Shown here piece by piece: positions 1 through 11,825 of a stretch of DNA of 64,000 bases (position 1 is its first letter; every line of letters starts with the position of its first letter). A model generated the notes under the pieces. It searched no databases. It was not told where the DNA came from and worked only from the letters and a program-made list of their open reading frames with translations. The stretch is from NCBI GenBank assembly GCA_905221605.1, contig CAJNDS010002516.1, positions 62,001 to 126,000 of the forward strand. Direction: 5' to 3'. A program made the position numbers and the translations under genes. This DNA is from Symbiodinium natans (taxonomy: Eukaryota > Sar > Dinophyceae > Suessiales > Symbiodiniaceae).

Positions 1-1584
1 GTCTTGACTCAGACTGAAGTCAACGCATGTGGTCGTCGTAGGGAGACAGAAGAGAGTGCATTGCTTTCCTGCCTCGGCTTCCGCTGCAGGCAACCTCAGG
101 GCCGAGATCTCAAGTCCCTGCATCAACCCGAGGACTACAGCAGCCGCCTTCTCGGGAAATCTGTGGAGCGTCACAATAAGCCTCAGTGTGATTGTTTGTT
201 CACTCGTTTCATTTCATTTCAGTAATGCTCTCAACTTTGCCGATCCATCATGACCCAGGCCTTGGGGAACTCCCTACAGCGCAGAGCGTAGGCCAGGGTT
301 CTGAAAACACACTTGCCCACGTTTGTCCCACCCTAATGCCTCTAAAGGCCACAGCCCAAGCGGGGACGACTCCTTCGGGTTTGGGATTCATGGATGTCCG
401 GCTGCGGACTTTTCAGAACTTCAGAGCTTCAAGCTGGGCTTGTGCTTACGTGCCACAGGTTGTGGCTGCATCTGCAATGTCGATGGCCCTGTAAAACGCC
501 CAAACACGGCTATGCGTGGTACCCATAGCCAGCCAAATGGCGGAAGACCGTAGTTTAAACGCAAGGCCTGAACCACTATGCATCCCGAGCCCAAAGCAGG
601 AGCTCTTTTTGGGTTTTGGCCTCAGGGCTCGTTTGATCGTTTCCGATCTGAGCGTCTGGTGGTTCAGGATATGTTGTACTGACAGGAAACTAGGTAGTCA
701 AAACGAAGGCAGTGGGGTGCAGCGGCCCCAGGGTGGGGATGTGTTTAAGGGTGCTTCAGCGCGGATATGTTCGCACCTGCTCCGAAGGCGAAAAACTCCT
801 CGTTCACTGAGGGCTCTCCGGCATATACCAGCATGGTTTGCTCTTGCTGACTGGGTGATACACCACTGGGCATGATTCATGTTTTACCTTGAATTAAAAT
901 GTTTCATGGTGCGCCCTCATCGTGTTCAGTGTTTATTCAGACCCTGGTGTACCTCCTCAGCTTTCTGTAGCATGTAGGCGCCTGGCAGTACGCCTTGCGA
1001 TTTGTGAGGCATTTAAGCTTGCGCAGGACCGCTGGTCTGCCTTGTGCGCAGGAGAGTTCTTAGAATACAAACGCAAACAATGTTTGCCTGCTTGAATCTG
1101 ATAAGGCTCGGCTGGGTTGTGGGAACAGTGGTCCGGCCACTTTGACATCACTCTTGCACTCAGGGTGTTTCCCTGTACCGAGGCTAGTATTTCCAAATGT
1201 CGTCGGGCATGTTTGGTAGCAACGTTGCGGACCAGCGCATGCCTGGTGTCTACCACTCCAGAACTAGCCCGGCATAGACGGGAAGGCGAGCAATTTGTCG
1301 CGGTTCTCCGAGGCGCGTCAACAAGGGAACCCTGCGCTCACAACACCCTGGAGTTTGTAGCGGCCCCTCACCTAGAGCTGAGATTGAGCTCAATGGAAGT
1401 TAATGGAAGTTAATGGCCAGTCGAAGGCAAAAAAGGTTATCACCACCGTGTTAGACTAAGTGTTAGGCACCGTTACTGATGAGGAGGCCTCAAAGCTCCG
1501 CGAAGCTCAGCCTTCCTGTCACATAGGCCCAGCTAGGCCCGCCCCGCCCAGCACAGGTCCGCCTCTCAGAGAGTGCCTTGGGTA

Positions 1585-1632
1585 ATGAGGCCAGATGAGG
1601 CCAGATGAGGCCATATGAGGCCATATGAGGCC
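1585..1632. repeat. Minisatellite, 10-bp unit ATGAGGCCAG/AT
   Basis: About five consecutive copies of a 10-base unit are visible (ATGAGGCCAG, later copies ATGAGGCCAT). No coding frame is associated. Confidence 0.8.
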
Positions 1633-2205
1633 TCTTGCTCACGACATGCAGCAGTCAGGCAAAGCTAGGTCCACAACTCTGGGAGACGTTGGCGGAGTTG
1701 TCTACCAGACCAGGACGATCCCCAATACAAAAAAGGTCCCATAACAGCTGCTTCTTCCGGCTTGTGGCCCGGGCCAGCTGGCGTTGGTGTGCATCAATCT
1801 TTGCAGCTGGCTCGCCGTGATGGCCTTTATGTTGAAGACGACATTGTCCACGACTTCCATTAACGTCAGTCTGGAAATTCGTCTAGAAGCCCTTCGGCAA
1901 GCAGAGCCCTGTAAGTACCCCAAGCCTCCAGAGCCAGCGCTGGCGCAATGTCCCTGGGATATGCTGGCGGCGCGAGCCAGCCATGCCAGGGGCCCAAGTC
2001 TCCGAGCCACACTGTGCAGAGATGCCATGAGATGCCCTGGCAAACTGAGGCACGAAGAAGCCGTCTTCTCAGAACCCTGAACGTGCCGTGCCAAGAGTGG
2101 GCAACATGGGGGGCGACGAGGTCCCGCTGGCGCAAAGACCGCATGGTGGACTCGGAGCCGAGCAGGGTCCGAGCCGGAGAGGGGGCTTCCAGGCTTGTGA
2201 TGAGG

Positions 2206-2279
2206 CATGCATTCATATGCGGTCATATGCATGTCATCCGCGTTCATATGCATGTCATATGCATTCGCATGCATTCTCG
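2206..2279. repeat. CATATG/GCATGC palindrome-rich cluster
   Basis: A run of alternating CATATG, ATGCAT and GCATGC hexamers. Each is self-complementary, so the tract can fold or slip. It reads like a decayed purine-pyrimidine alternating satellite. No gene is associated. Confidence 0.6.
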
Positions 2280-3213
2280 AAACATTAAGCAAGCTTTCTG
2301 CTTGCAAGATTCATCACGTGGACGAATCACGAGTTTTTGATATCGTGCCATGTACATCACGCTCTCGCCGGTGACCTGTGCTCCAAAATCGCGCTCCCTC
2401 GCGCTGTTGGCTCGGTCCAAGGTGCATGCTGCATACGCTGCTCATGAAGTCGAACTGTCTTTGCTTTTGGGCCTTGGATCGTGCTCTCTTGTTTAGGGCC
2501 TACATAGGCCCTACGCTTGCAGAATAAGTAGGCGGCAAGGAATGGGTCCTTTCCGTTGCCGCAGCTTTCAATTTGCTGAGGTTCTGTCGCTCAAGACTAT
2601 TTCGGCCGGTAATCAGGCGGCGGAGCAAGCGCAAGCGTCTCAGGTTTTGAAAGTTGGAGCGTCAAGATTGCAAGCTCCTGCCACTGGAGGTTCCTGGGGC
2701 TCCATGGCCGGAAGTCTAACTTCAACCTCTTGGAGAGTGCTGCAGACAGTGTTTATTCTTCCGTCCTTGACGGCAATGCGCACTACTACAAGGACCTCGG
2801 CGGGCCATTCATTGTTGAATGTGATCTATGCGCTGTTTGAGCATACCTTCTGGTGCACTTCGGCTAGTTGTCCCTCTCAGGCGCTTGTTGCTGATGCTGG
2901 GGACTTCTCCACCTACCAGGCTGGGGCAAGTTACTTGACGCACCTATACACTTGCAGATGATTGCGAAGAGCCAAAGCATCCACAAGAGGCGCTTCTCTC
3001 TGAGCTGGAGTACAAGCCATGGGCCCAGAGCCGACCCTTGGGACATGGGAGACGGACCAGCTCTGTCTGTTTCTCTTTGCCCCATCTTAGGCCTGCCTGG
3101 ATGAGTGGCGGCCTCCCGTTGCACAGGAGACTTGACACAGACTCTCAGAGACCGAACTTCTCCTTCCCATCTCTCCTCTGCAATAAAGTCCCCTGCAAAA
3201 TAGCCTCACACTC

Positions 3214-3244
3214 TGCAGAGTATGCAGAGTATGCAGAGTATGCA
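3214..3244. repeat. 9-bp tandem repeat TATGCAGAG
   Basis: Three to four head-to-tail copies of a TATGCAGAG unit are visible. The repeat is in frame in several directions, which explains the EYAEYA-like peptide in one spurious frame. Confidence 0.75.
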
Positions 3245-3727
3245 GGCCTACAGCTCTGGGCTCCGAGTCGCAGTGCCGCCGGCAAGTGACCAGTCCCGAG
3301 GGATTATTTTGCAGGGTCCGTTCGTCATCTCAGAAAGGATATAAGCCAGGCCAGTGTTTGCATCCGCCTGCTTGTTTTCTCTCCTTTAGAGCATCCATCC
3401 TCAACAGGGGCCGTTGCAACGTAAGCCAGGTTGCGGCAGTCACCGACTTACGAGCGGGTAGTGCGTTTCTTGGCCGGCTACTTCGGCGTCGAGCCGATCC
3501 GGCGTGCAACTGAGTTGCCAACTGCTATGGCTGCTATGGACACGCCGCACACGTAGCCAAGTTAGCAAGAGAGACTTTATAGAGCTTCGCATGGGGCTGT
3601 GAAGTTTCCTTTCTTCACACTCACGCATACTCAAGCAGTAAGAGCAAGGAGTGGGCCAATAAGAGCGAGCATTGATGAGCATGGTAAGTATCCACACGAA
3701 TAGTCAGATTTCGGCTGTGTGCTGCTG

Positions 3728-3836
<109 letters not shown>

Positions 3837-6800
3837 CTGGACGTCCAACTCGAAAAGGATGTGCGCTGGACGTGGAAGTGGATTAATAGTTTTTGCAGGG
3901 TTAGGCATGTGGAGACGCGTGTGAGACGTTGATGACTGACTGCATCAGGGGTTTTCCCAAGGTCGTTAGTTAACCACTACAGATCGGGGGAGGACAGCTG
4001 GTGCAAAACCCCGCAAAGCCACACAGCAAAAGAGGACCGGAGACCTTCCGAAACACGTTGCTGCGAGGACTTCACATCCTTCCATTCAGACCAGTACTTT
4101 TCTGGTGTGAACATGACCATCGGCGCTTCCTTCGGGGAGGCAAATGCTGCATTGAGTTGCATCGCGAAATAGGTTGCGCACTTCACACTGTCTGTAGTCA
4201 GGGTATGTAGCATCGTGCAGCTGTGTTTCGTGCCCACAGTGTGCTTGGGCTGATGCATGCAAGTGTGAGCTCATGCTTCTCCCGGGGTTGTTCGGGATGG
4301 GCTGGGGTGGGCCAGGTGATAACGGACTTGCAGCTGTGTGTTCGTTGTACTGTGGCTTCTTGCCATATTGTGAGATTTTTGCAAAGATTTGCATTGTGCA
4401 TCATCTTACATTCGTACTCGCATCTCGTACAGCAGGGCCATTTCGTTTGAGCCTTGCACGGGGGCTCGGAAGCGGAGCTGGTTGGCAGGGGCCAAAGTAG
4501 GAGCTTCCCAGGTCTTGAAGAACCTCCGCAACAGTCTTCCAGAGAAGCTCTTTTGACAGCCTCTGCTGTCCGAAAAAGATTCCGCGTGCCCGCAGCGCAA
4601 TTCTGCGTGCATGCTTGTGCGTGTTTGTGCGTGCGCGCTTGCGCGCGCGCGTGTGTGAGAATGTGTGTGTGTGGCTTTTGCACGCTGATGGCTGGGTGTG
4701 GAAACCGCAGGAGCCCAAACAAGCCGAGTGGTGTGGTTGTTGGCTGATTTTGCTGCTCCACTGCTCTGAGAGGGGTGCCCATGAGGGAGTCAAGATGCCA
4801 CACAGCTTGTCATCATGGTGGATTGAGACTGCAGGAGCGCGCGCTGGTTTTTGAGCACCGTGAAACCAAGGAGCAGCCCGAGACCAAGTTCAGCAAAAGG
4901 GTACACACAGCGTGGCACAAGTGAAGAAGTTAGAGCAGCGCAAATGAACGCAAACCAGCGCAAGGAGGGGCAGAGCTTAGGTTCAGCTTCCCGCAACACA
5001 ACGGTGATGTCTTTGCCTTCACGGACTCAGTGAACCGCCTTTTCGTCCATGGCATCCCACGAGAGCCCGGTGGCCTAGGGGCATTGCGCACATCGGCGCA
5101 TGTTGCGGAGAAGCACTTTTGCTGTCCTCTTTGTGTCTTGTTTATCGAACGTTTCTGCCATGAGGCGTAGAGCACGCTCCACAACAGCCTGTGGCCACAC
5201 ACCGGGGCGTGGCTCTGCTGCAGACTGGCGACCGGAGTCCAGATCCGAATGCGGAATAAACTTGACTGCGAACTCAGGCATCTCCGTAATTGTTTGGGGG
5301 CGCAGAGATCAGGACCGTTCGGGAGATGAAAGCCGATGGAACTGAGGCCCGCTGTTGTGACACGTCTCTGGCATGTCTCAGGAGCTTTGGAAGACCCAGG
5401 CCCAGACTCTGCCGCTCACTTTGCAGTCCCTCAACGTTCTAGAGCCATGTTCTCAGATGCTGGAGGTGTCTGGGCCTTGCAGCAGTCTCCGATTCGACCA
5501 CCAAGGTACGATCCCAGTCAGGACGTGGAGAAGGCCGAGGGCGCGCAGACAGATCCTGCCACTGTGCTCATTCCCCGGCATTTGCAGTTCAGCTGGTTGA
5601 GTTCTTGTCAACCAAATGCATTCTCGAGGTTAGGGCGCTGGCAGAAAGATGATCCATCATCACATCAAGGTCGTGGGAGGACCTCACATGACGTGAGCAA
5701 TGGGATTAGTCTACGACAGCACCCTTCTGTCAGTGATTGCGAAGATGGCACACCACAGTGGCGAGGGCCACTTAGCCACAAGTGTGCGCGGTGCGAGCAA
5801 GAATAGTTTCTGCTGTGCACAAAGTCCAATGTAGTGACCGTCTACAACAGAAACATGTGGAAGAGTAGCAGTCTACCAAGCTAGGACAACCAACCAAGCA
5901 ACTACACGGCCATGGGAAAGACAGTCCTTGGCTCATAGGACCCTTGATGCCGGAGCTGCGCGACCAGGCAGGCTCTGGTACGGGCCTTTGCAAGGGCAGC
6001 CTGCAACGGTCATGTTCTCTCATTCTGTCTTCAACATTTGAGCTTCCCCCACAAAACACAAGAACACCAAGCCACTCTTCTCTAGCTTCTCGAAACTGGA
6101 GTGCTTGCTTTGATGGTGCCTCCAAGATCCTGCTCACCTGCCCAAGCTGCCACCCCTGGGCGAACTGATGAACTCTAATGAACCACTTTGTTGAGGCCAC
6201 GAGCCAGCCAGTCTGAAGCCTGACGCCTGGACGCAGATGCGAGGATCCGATTCACTGCAAGGGCCCCTGTAGAGCTGTACAGTCATCCCACATGGGGGTG
6301 CAGCCTCTTCATGGGTTGAGTTGTGCCTTGGTAAAGCCCAAGCTTTCCTTTCCACCCCAGACCTGGACGAAATCAGACCACGTGAAATAGAAACGCGCGA
6401 GCAACTCAACCGCGCTGCCAAGGGCGGGCAATGGCAAAGGCCTTAAACGCTTTGGCCTTTTGCATATTTTTGCTTGTAGGGTCATAGAATCCAGGCTTCC
6501 GCTTTGTACAGGGCAGCGACATCATGCAGAAGGTTGTGCATTCATCTCAGGGGCCTCGCCTGGCAAAAAGGTTGCTTTGCACGTTGCGTGACTGTGTCAC
6601 TGCTGCTGGAATTTCACAAGGCGCTCAAGCTTGCTTGCTTGTGAATCACGGCTTTTGCAGCTTGGGCACGCGACCCTGTTTAGTGCAACCATCGTTTTCC
6701 AAAGCGTCCGGGGCTCAGTCTCGTTCAGTCAGCCTTGGCACTTGTCCTTCGCGTGCCAAGTCACAAGTGAGGCTCTCAGTGTCCTGCACGCCATGTCGCT

Positions 6801-9109
6801 GGCCTCCGCTGTGGGGTGCGGCACAAATCAATTACAGTCGCGGCAACAAGATTCGTTGCAGGACGGGGCCGAGTCTTAAACGCTTCGCATCCCAATCCCT
6901 AGAATTTTTAGAAGCTTGGGTCCCACAACCTTCAGACCTCCCCCTAGCCCAATCTATCGGTTTGAAGGCGGTTAGGATCGGTTGTAACTATTGGGGTTTC
7001 AGTAGGCCATAGTTTAGGATTGTCTGCCATACTCGCGCGGGCCACGCAGGCAATCGTGAACAAACATATCCAGGACCCTGCCAGCTCCTCGGGCACGCTG
7101 CAAGGTTGCATGACCCTGTTGCGCTGGAGTGGGACTATTGCAAGCATATGATCACACATTTAATGACTTTCGGTCGTTTCCTGCATGAAAGCCTTGCCTG
7201 CAAACAAGAACAGCAACACGAGATAACAACCCGGCAATCACGGCTACTGCTTGCAAGACCTAGAAGATTAGCAGATGTCCTGTCTGGGCAAGGGATGCAG
7301 CCTGAACAGAATAGGTGCTTGTGCCAGCCTATAGCCCCACACACGAGTCACATAAAACGGCCCTGCGTCGATGTGATGTTGGTTGCCATAAATATTTCCA
7401 TGATCTTCAAGGCTTTTTTTCCCGTTCTTTTGTGCTCAGGCCCTGCGAGAGCTCAACAGTAGCCAGACCTCCACAGAGCGGGGGGTTCAACGCTGGGAGC
7501 AGGACGCGCAACCGCACATGCCAGACACAGAATTGTGGATTTTGTGTGATTGCTTGGGTGTTGAGCCCTTTAGCACATAGATGTTTTGAGTTTCATGGCC
7601 TGAGAACTCAGAGAACCTTCAAGAGTGGGGCCTGAGGATGAGGTGATGCCTTAGATGCTGTCAGTCCCTACCCCAACGCAGCCCAAATGATCCCAAATGG
7701 TGTGTCCCCAACCCCAACGTCGCCGACACGGTGTGTGGGAGGCGCACCTTGTCTCTGCCTTGGATGTGATTAACGAGTACCAGCGGTCACGCCGGGCCCG
7801 CGTCTTCAAGGCACTGGTCGGGACCTGAGTTTGCCAGCATGGCCCTGTCATGTCATGCTGTGATCACGCCCACAGCCCGGAACCTTCTTGCATTCTTGCA
7901 CGCTGAGGGAGACTTTGGACCCAGTTGGAGGCGATCCTACAAGAACGATCCCAGGACTTGGAGCTGGAGACCCACTAAGCTCTATTTTTGCTGAACCTCT
8001 TTCCGGCTTTTCTTGATGCCCCTAACTTGGTGTTATCCCCTGATCCCCCCATCTAGTGCGGCTCCCAGGCATTGGCTGTTATCCATTGGTGCAGCGATCC
8101 GGTTTCTTTGGCGTGTGTAGGGTTCTTGTTTTCAGAGTTGGGGGTCCGGGGGTAGGAAGGACCTTGACCCGTCCATTTTACGTTCCCCATGAGCCGTCCG
8201 CACGTGTTCACTCGGGCCGAAACTGTGACTGTCATCACTTTTGCGTTGAATTTTCTTCTCAGGTCCTTCAAGTCTGTTTTGGAACTTCACCATCCTTGTG
8301 TCGTTGGTTTTTGAAGCTCCGGCTTTGTCTCCGCTTGGCCTTGAGAATCCGTTGCTTTTAGGTTGTCAGGAGATGGTTGGGCTGCTGTAGGTTGCTTTCC
8401 TGGTTGTTAGCTTGTTGTTCTTCTGCGGGTCGTTGGTCGTTCAATGTCGTTCATTATGCCTTTCTTTTGTTACTCGTTCTGCATGTGTTCTTTGTTTGCT
8501 CTTTGCTCGTTTGTTCTTTTGTTGGTTCGCTGGCATCTTGTTGTTTGTTGCTCGTTTGCGGTGCATAAGCTACAGGCCTTGAGGGTCAACGTCTGTCAAT
8601 GTGGTGGTCAACAGTCAGGTCGCTCGTACCCCCAACGGGAATTCTTTGCAGATTCAGTTCAAAGTTTAGGCATCGACCTACCCATGCCTTCTGCATTATT
8701 CACTTTTGGGGCGAGGACCCGGATGTGTGAACTGCTGAAGACCTGGCTCCGTTCGAATGCCGGGAGCAGTGCGCTAGCAGAGGAGGAGGCCCGATTGCCA
8801 TCAGCTGCTCGGGTTTTTGACTCTTCTTACAGAGTTTGACTCAGCTGTGTGCGTGTGTGTGTGCAAACACCGGAGCACGGTGATAACTAGCATGCGCCAC
8901 TAGTGCAAACGTACCTGCCGCTAGCGGATTCGAAGCAGGTACCTCATCCTCCTCCGCCTTTCACCTCATTGTTCATCCTGTGTGATTCTTGTGATTTCGT
9001 ACTGAGGGCGCGAAACCGTTACCCCTTATGCGTCCATTCTTGACTCTTGTTTTGCTGAGTGCACTTCTCTTGCGTGCACTTCGTTATGGGTCGTGACTTG
9101 CCCGAAAGT
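3837..9109. other. Gene-poor stretch with a few weak coding-like patches
   Basis: I find no gene that can be supported. A GT/GC-rich patch lies at about 4610-4672. Weak coding-like patches without known motifs are 5772-6200 on the minus strand (a short piece ends at a GTGAGC donor-like site near 6145) and 8593-8839 on the plus strand (about 80 codons, hydrophilic, closed by a stop). The T-rich block 8060-8560 looks intronic or intergenic. Confidence 0.4.
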
Positions 9110-9139
9110 AAGAGAGAGAGAGAGAGAGAGAGAGACACA

Positions 9140-9209
<70 letters not shown>

Positions 9210-9335
9210 TTTTGTGTTTTTGTGTTTTTGTGTTTTTGTGTTTTTGTGTTTTTGTGTTTTTGCGTTTTTGTGTTTTTGTGTTTCTGTGCCTTTGTGTTTC
9301 TGTCCTTTTGTGTGTTTGTGTTTCATTTTTGTTGG
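9110..9335. repeat. Composite (AG)n-(TG)n-(TTTTTGTG)n satellite
   Basis: The tract starts with about 12 AG units, passes through a short ACAC hinge into about 33 TG units with one TC interruption, and ends in degenerate TTTTTGTG octamers. All open frames here are repeat products. Long TG runs can adopt left-handed helix and AG runs can form triplex; that is general knowledge and nothing here proves either. Confidence 0.9.
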
Positions 9336-10706
9336 TGTTTGTGTTTGTGAGCGTGTGCCCGCGTCGGCATGTGGAAGTGACCAGGTCCGCAGTATGTGTG
9401 GACTCTGCCGCGACATCCTCAGCCACCCGCACCTCTTTCCAGTCGGGCGCTTGGCCTCGGCTTGCTTTTGGGGGCCTTGTGTTTTGAATCGGGGGGGTCT
9501 GCGATATTAGGGTACCCCTTATATATCCCAAATAGAATAGGGTACCCCTATTTTCGAATTGGGGGTACCTTATTGGGGTCCTTATTCTAGAGGAATCCTG
9601 CTATTTGGGGGTCTATGGAGTCCCCGTTTTTCGTAAGCCCCCGAATGGGGGTGGCTGCGAAGGCGCGCAATCCGCAGAGCTTTCTCAAGAGCATCGCTGA
9701 CGTGTGCCTGGCATGGCTTTTGCCGTTTCCGACCAGATGAGGACAAACCCTGCTAGGATTTGCCTGCGGTGACAAAGGCCATCCAGGTCTCAAATTCTGA
9801 AGTTGCCGCATCTTTGCCAGGTTTATGACCACCTGCAGTGGCAGTTGCAAGAGGCAAAAGCGGCCAAGGGGATGCAGAATAGGTGAAGCAAGCAAGGGGT
9901 GCTGGCTTACAGGGCATAGACAACTTATAGAAGAGTTCACATGCTGAGCCGATCAAAAGCCACCCGACGCACCCAGCAAGTTCTCATCACTTAGGGAAGC
10001 CTGCAAGGTCTTGGAGAAGGACCGAAGTTGTGCAGAGCTCGCAGCATCCTAAGGCGTCAGGCAGCTGGCGGGAAAAGTAGCGGTTGCCGCAGTTGCACAC
10101 TAGCAATGGTACAAGCACATAGAAGTACTAAGTTTTATCAGCGGCCAGCTCGGGATTCATGTGCAGAAAGTCCTGCCTGCATGTAATCTTCAGATGGACG
10201 CAAGAGCGGAGAGCAGTCTTCAACGGACAACAAGGAACGTTGATATGCCCCGTCTAGGACTTCAAGCCTGTCGACCTAAGGCTCACCGGCTGATCTCGCT
10301 GAGTCGCAATCTTGTTGCTGACACCATAGCATACCTACTGCTGCTTGCCAGCACTGCAGCAGTGTGGAGTCAGCTTGGGGTATGGCTATCTGGTTCTAAG
10401 AGCCTGGTTCGGCCGACCCCTGAAGGCTGGCTCCCACTGACCTCAAGGACACGGATGTGCGGAGCTTGGCCCTTTTTGACACAAAGAAAAAATCGGATTG
10501 TCGACGCTGGGGTTCTGGATGTTGCACAGGGCAGCCTGATGAGAGAGCAAATCAGTGTTTGGTTCAAGATGTCATGGCCTGAGCTAGATTGGTTATATCT
10601 TCGGTGTGCTAGGGAAGTTCAGGGAGCCTGTTGACATAATGGATGCATACTGCGACTAAGACAATACGACCCGAGACTCTGTGACTGCCTCTGTGCCCGC
10701 TGCCGC
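9336..10706. other. Upstream region of the PDK-like gene
   Basis: This stretch contains three near-palindromic GGGTACCCC blocks between about 9508 and 9575 (see findings). One 157-codon open frame at 10161-10634 (+) has no recognisable domain and is probably not a gene. I see no TATA-like element and no spliced-leader relic directly upstream of the start at 10707. Confidence 0.45.
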
Positions 10707-11825
10707 ATGCTTCCATGGAGACTCCTTCACCAAAGATGCAAGCTGCGAAAGTTCAGGAGCACACGGTGCTGCTCCAGCGAAGTGGCGAGATTCGCAGCTT
10801 TAAAGCCACGCCCGGTGAGCCTGCACCGCTGCTTGCACGAGTTTGCTCGCCCAGGAGAACTGGCGGCGTTCCTGCATGAAGAGATCCCTGTGCGCTTTGC
10901 AGAAAGGATTCGATGGATAGAACAGGTGCCGGAATGGACAGAAATTCCGGAGCTGGTCGATGCCCATCTGAAGCACATGGCCTCCTTCTCATACATGCGC
11001 AAGGCTGACCCCAACGAGCCTGTCAAGTTCCAGGGCATGCTTCAGAAGGTCTTGAAACGCCAGGAAAACATGGTCGAATTGATGTCGCAAGCCATGCAAA
11101 AGCTCCGCACGATGCGCGGAGTACAGGACTTCGACAGCTTCTCGAACAAGTTCCTTGACAACTTTCTGCTGAATCGTCTTGGCTGCAATTTGCTTATGAC
11201 ACACTACCTGGCCTGTGCACACCCCGGGCGTCACACGATTGGAATCATTGATCCACAGTGTGATGCTGTGGAGGTTTGCAGAGAGGCAGGCCAGGATGTG
11301 CGCAGTGCCTGCCAGGACTTCCTTGGCCGAGCACCCCCACTCCAGGTCGAGGGCTTTTCTCAGGGTTCGCCGACAGCTTCCCTCGCGCCTCGATTTGCCT
11401 ATATCCCAGGCATCCTCAGCTTCATCGTGCGCGAGCTGCTGAAGAACAGCTTCCGAGCTACTTTGGATTTGGAGGATGCTGACCTGGAGACTCGGCCCAT
11501 CCAGATCATCGTGTGTGCTGATGAGGATCATGTCATGATTCGTATCAGCGACCGAGCGCAGGGTATTCCCATCGATGTTGGCACGCGCGTCTGGTCCTAC
11601 ATGTATACAACCTCCAAGAAAGCGTCGCCACTGAGTGGCTACGGTGTTGGGCTGCCGTTATCCCGGCTGCATGCCAGGTACTTGGGTGGCTCCTTGCAGC
11701 TCGTGTCCTTGCCGGGCTTCGGTACGGACGCCTACCTGAGCCTTCCTCGCGTGGACACACAGATGGTGGAGGTTGTGCCAGACAGCGATGTCCCCGAATC
11801 GGTTGAGTATTCGTTTACTGTGTAA
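10707..11825 (+). CDS. Mitochondrial pyruvate dehydrogenase kinase-like protein kinase (PDK/BCKDK family)
   Basis: The 372-codon frame encodes a member of the mitochondrial PDK/BCKDK family, GHKL-fold kinases that phosphorylate the E1-alpha subunit of 2-oxoacid dehydrogenases in the matrix and switch the complex off. The first ~25 residues are Arg/Cys/Ser-rich with no acidic residue before the SEV, as expected for a mitochondrial presequence. Residues ~40-200 match the helical N-terminal domain, including the FLDxFxxxRxxxxLxxHxL block near 148-167. The ATP site follows: N-box ELLKNSFRA (243-251, Mg-binding Asn247), G1 box SDRAQGIP (Asp282), YMYTTS, and G2 box GYGVGLPLSRLHARY from Gly311. Length is close to the usual ~380-410. 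The family His in the RHxxVV-type motif appears to be Gln (RQENMV). The gene is single-exon, a common sign of retroposition in dinoflagellates. ATG 10707 is the first in frame and gives the presequence. PDK versus BCKDK is not resolved. Confidence 0.92.
   Translation: MLPWRLLHQRCKLRKFRSTRCCSSEVARFAALKPRPVSLHRCLHEFARPGELAAFLHEEIPVRFAERIRWIEQVPEWTEIPELVDAHLKHMASFSYMRKADPNEPVKFQGMLQKVLKRQENMVELMSQAMQKLRTMRGVQDFDSFSNKFLDNFLLNRLGCNLLMTHYLACAHPGRHTIGIIDPQCDAVEVCREAGQDVRSACQDFLGRAPPLQVEGFSQGSPTASLAPRFAYIPGILSFIVRELLKNSFRATLDLEDADLETRPIQIIVCADEDHVMIRISDRAQGIPIDVGTRVWSYMYTTSKKASPLSGYGVGLPLSRLHARYLGGSLQLVSLPGFGTDAYLSLPRVDTQMVEVVPDSDVPESVEYSFTV

Larger units (their letters stand above)
1..3727. other. 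Gene-poor stretch, no supported gene
   Basis: I see no convincing gene. All open frames are short, compete with equally open frames on the other strand and show no recognisable domain. The longest, 2542-2961 (+), has no alignable motif. The stretch holds the short tandem repeats listed separately at 1585-1632, 2206-2279 and 3214-3244, and an 11-bp direct repeat (TTAATGGAAG type) near 1392-1413. It is probably intergenic or intronic. Confidence 0.5.

Noticed and set aside
8860-8960. Possible tRNA B-box (GATTCGAAGC / GCTTCGAATCC)
   Set aside because: No T-arm stem, no A-box at the right distance and no acceptor stem on either strand.
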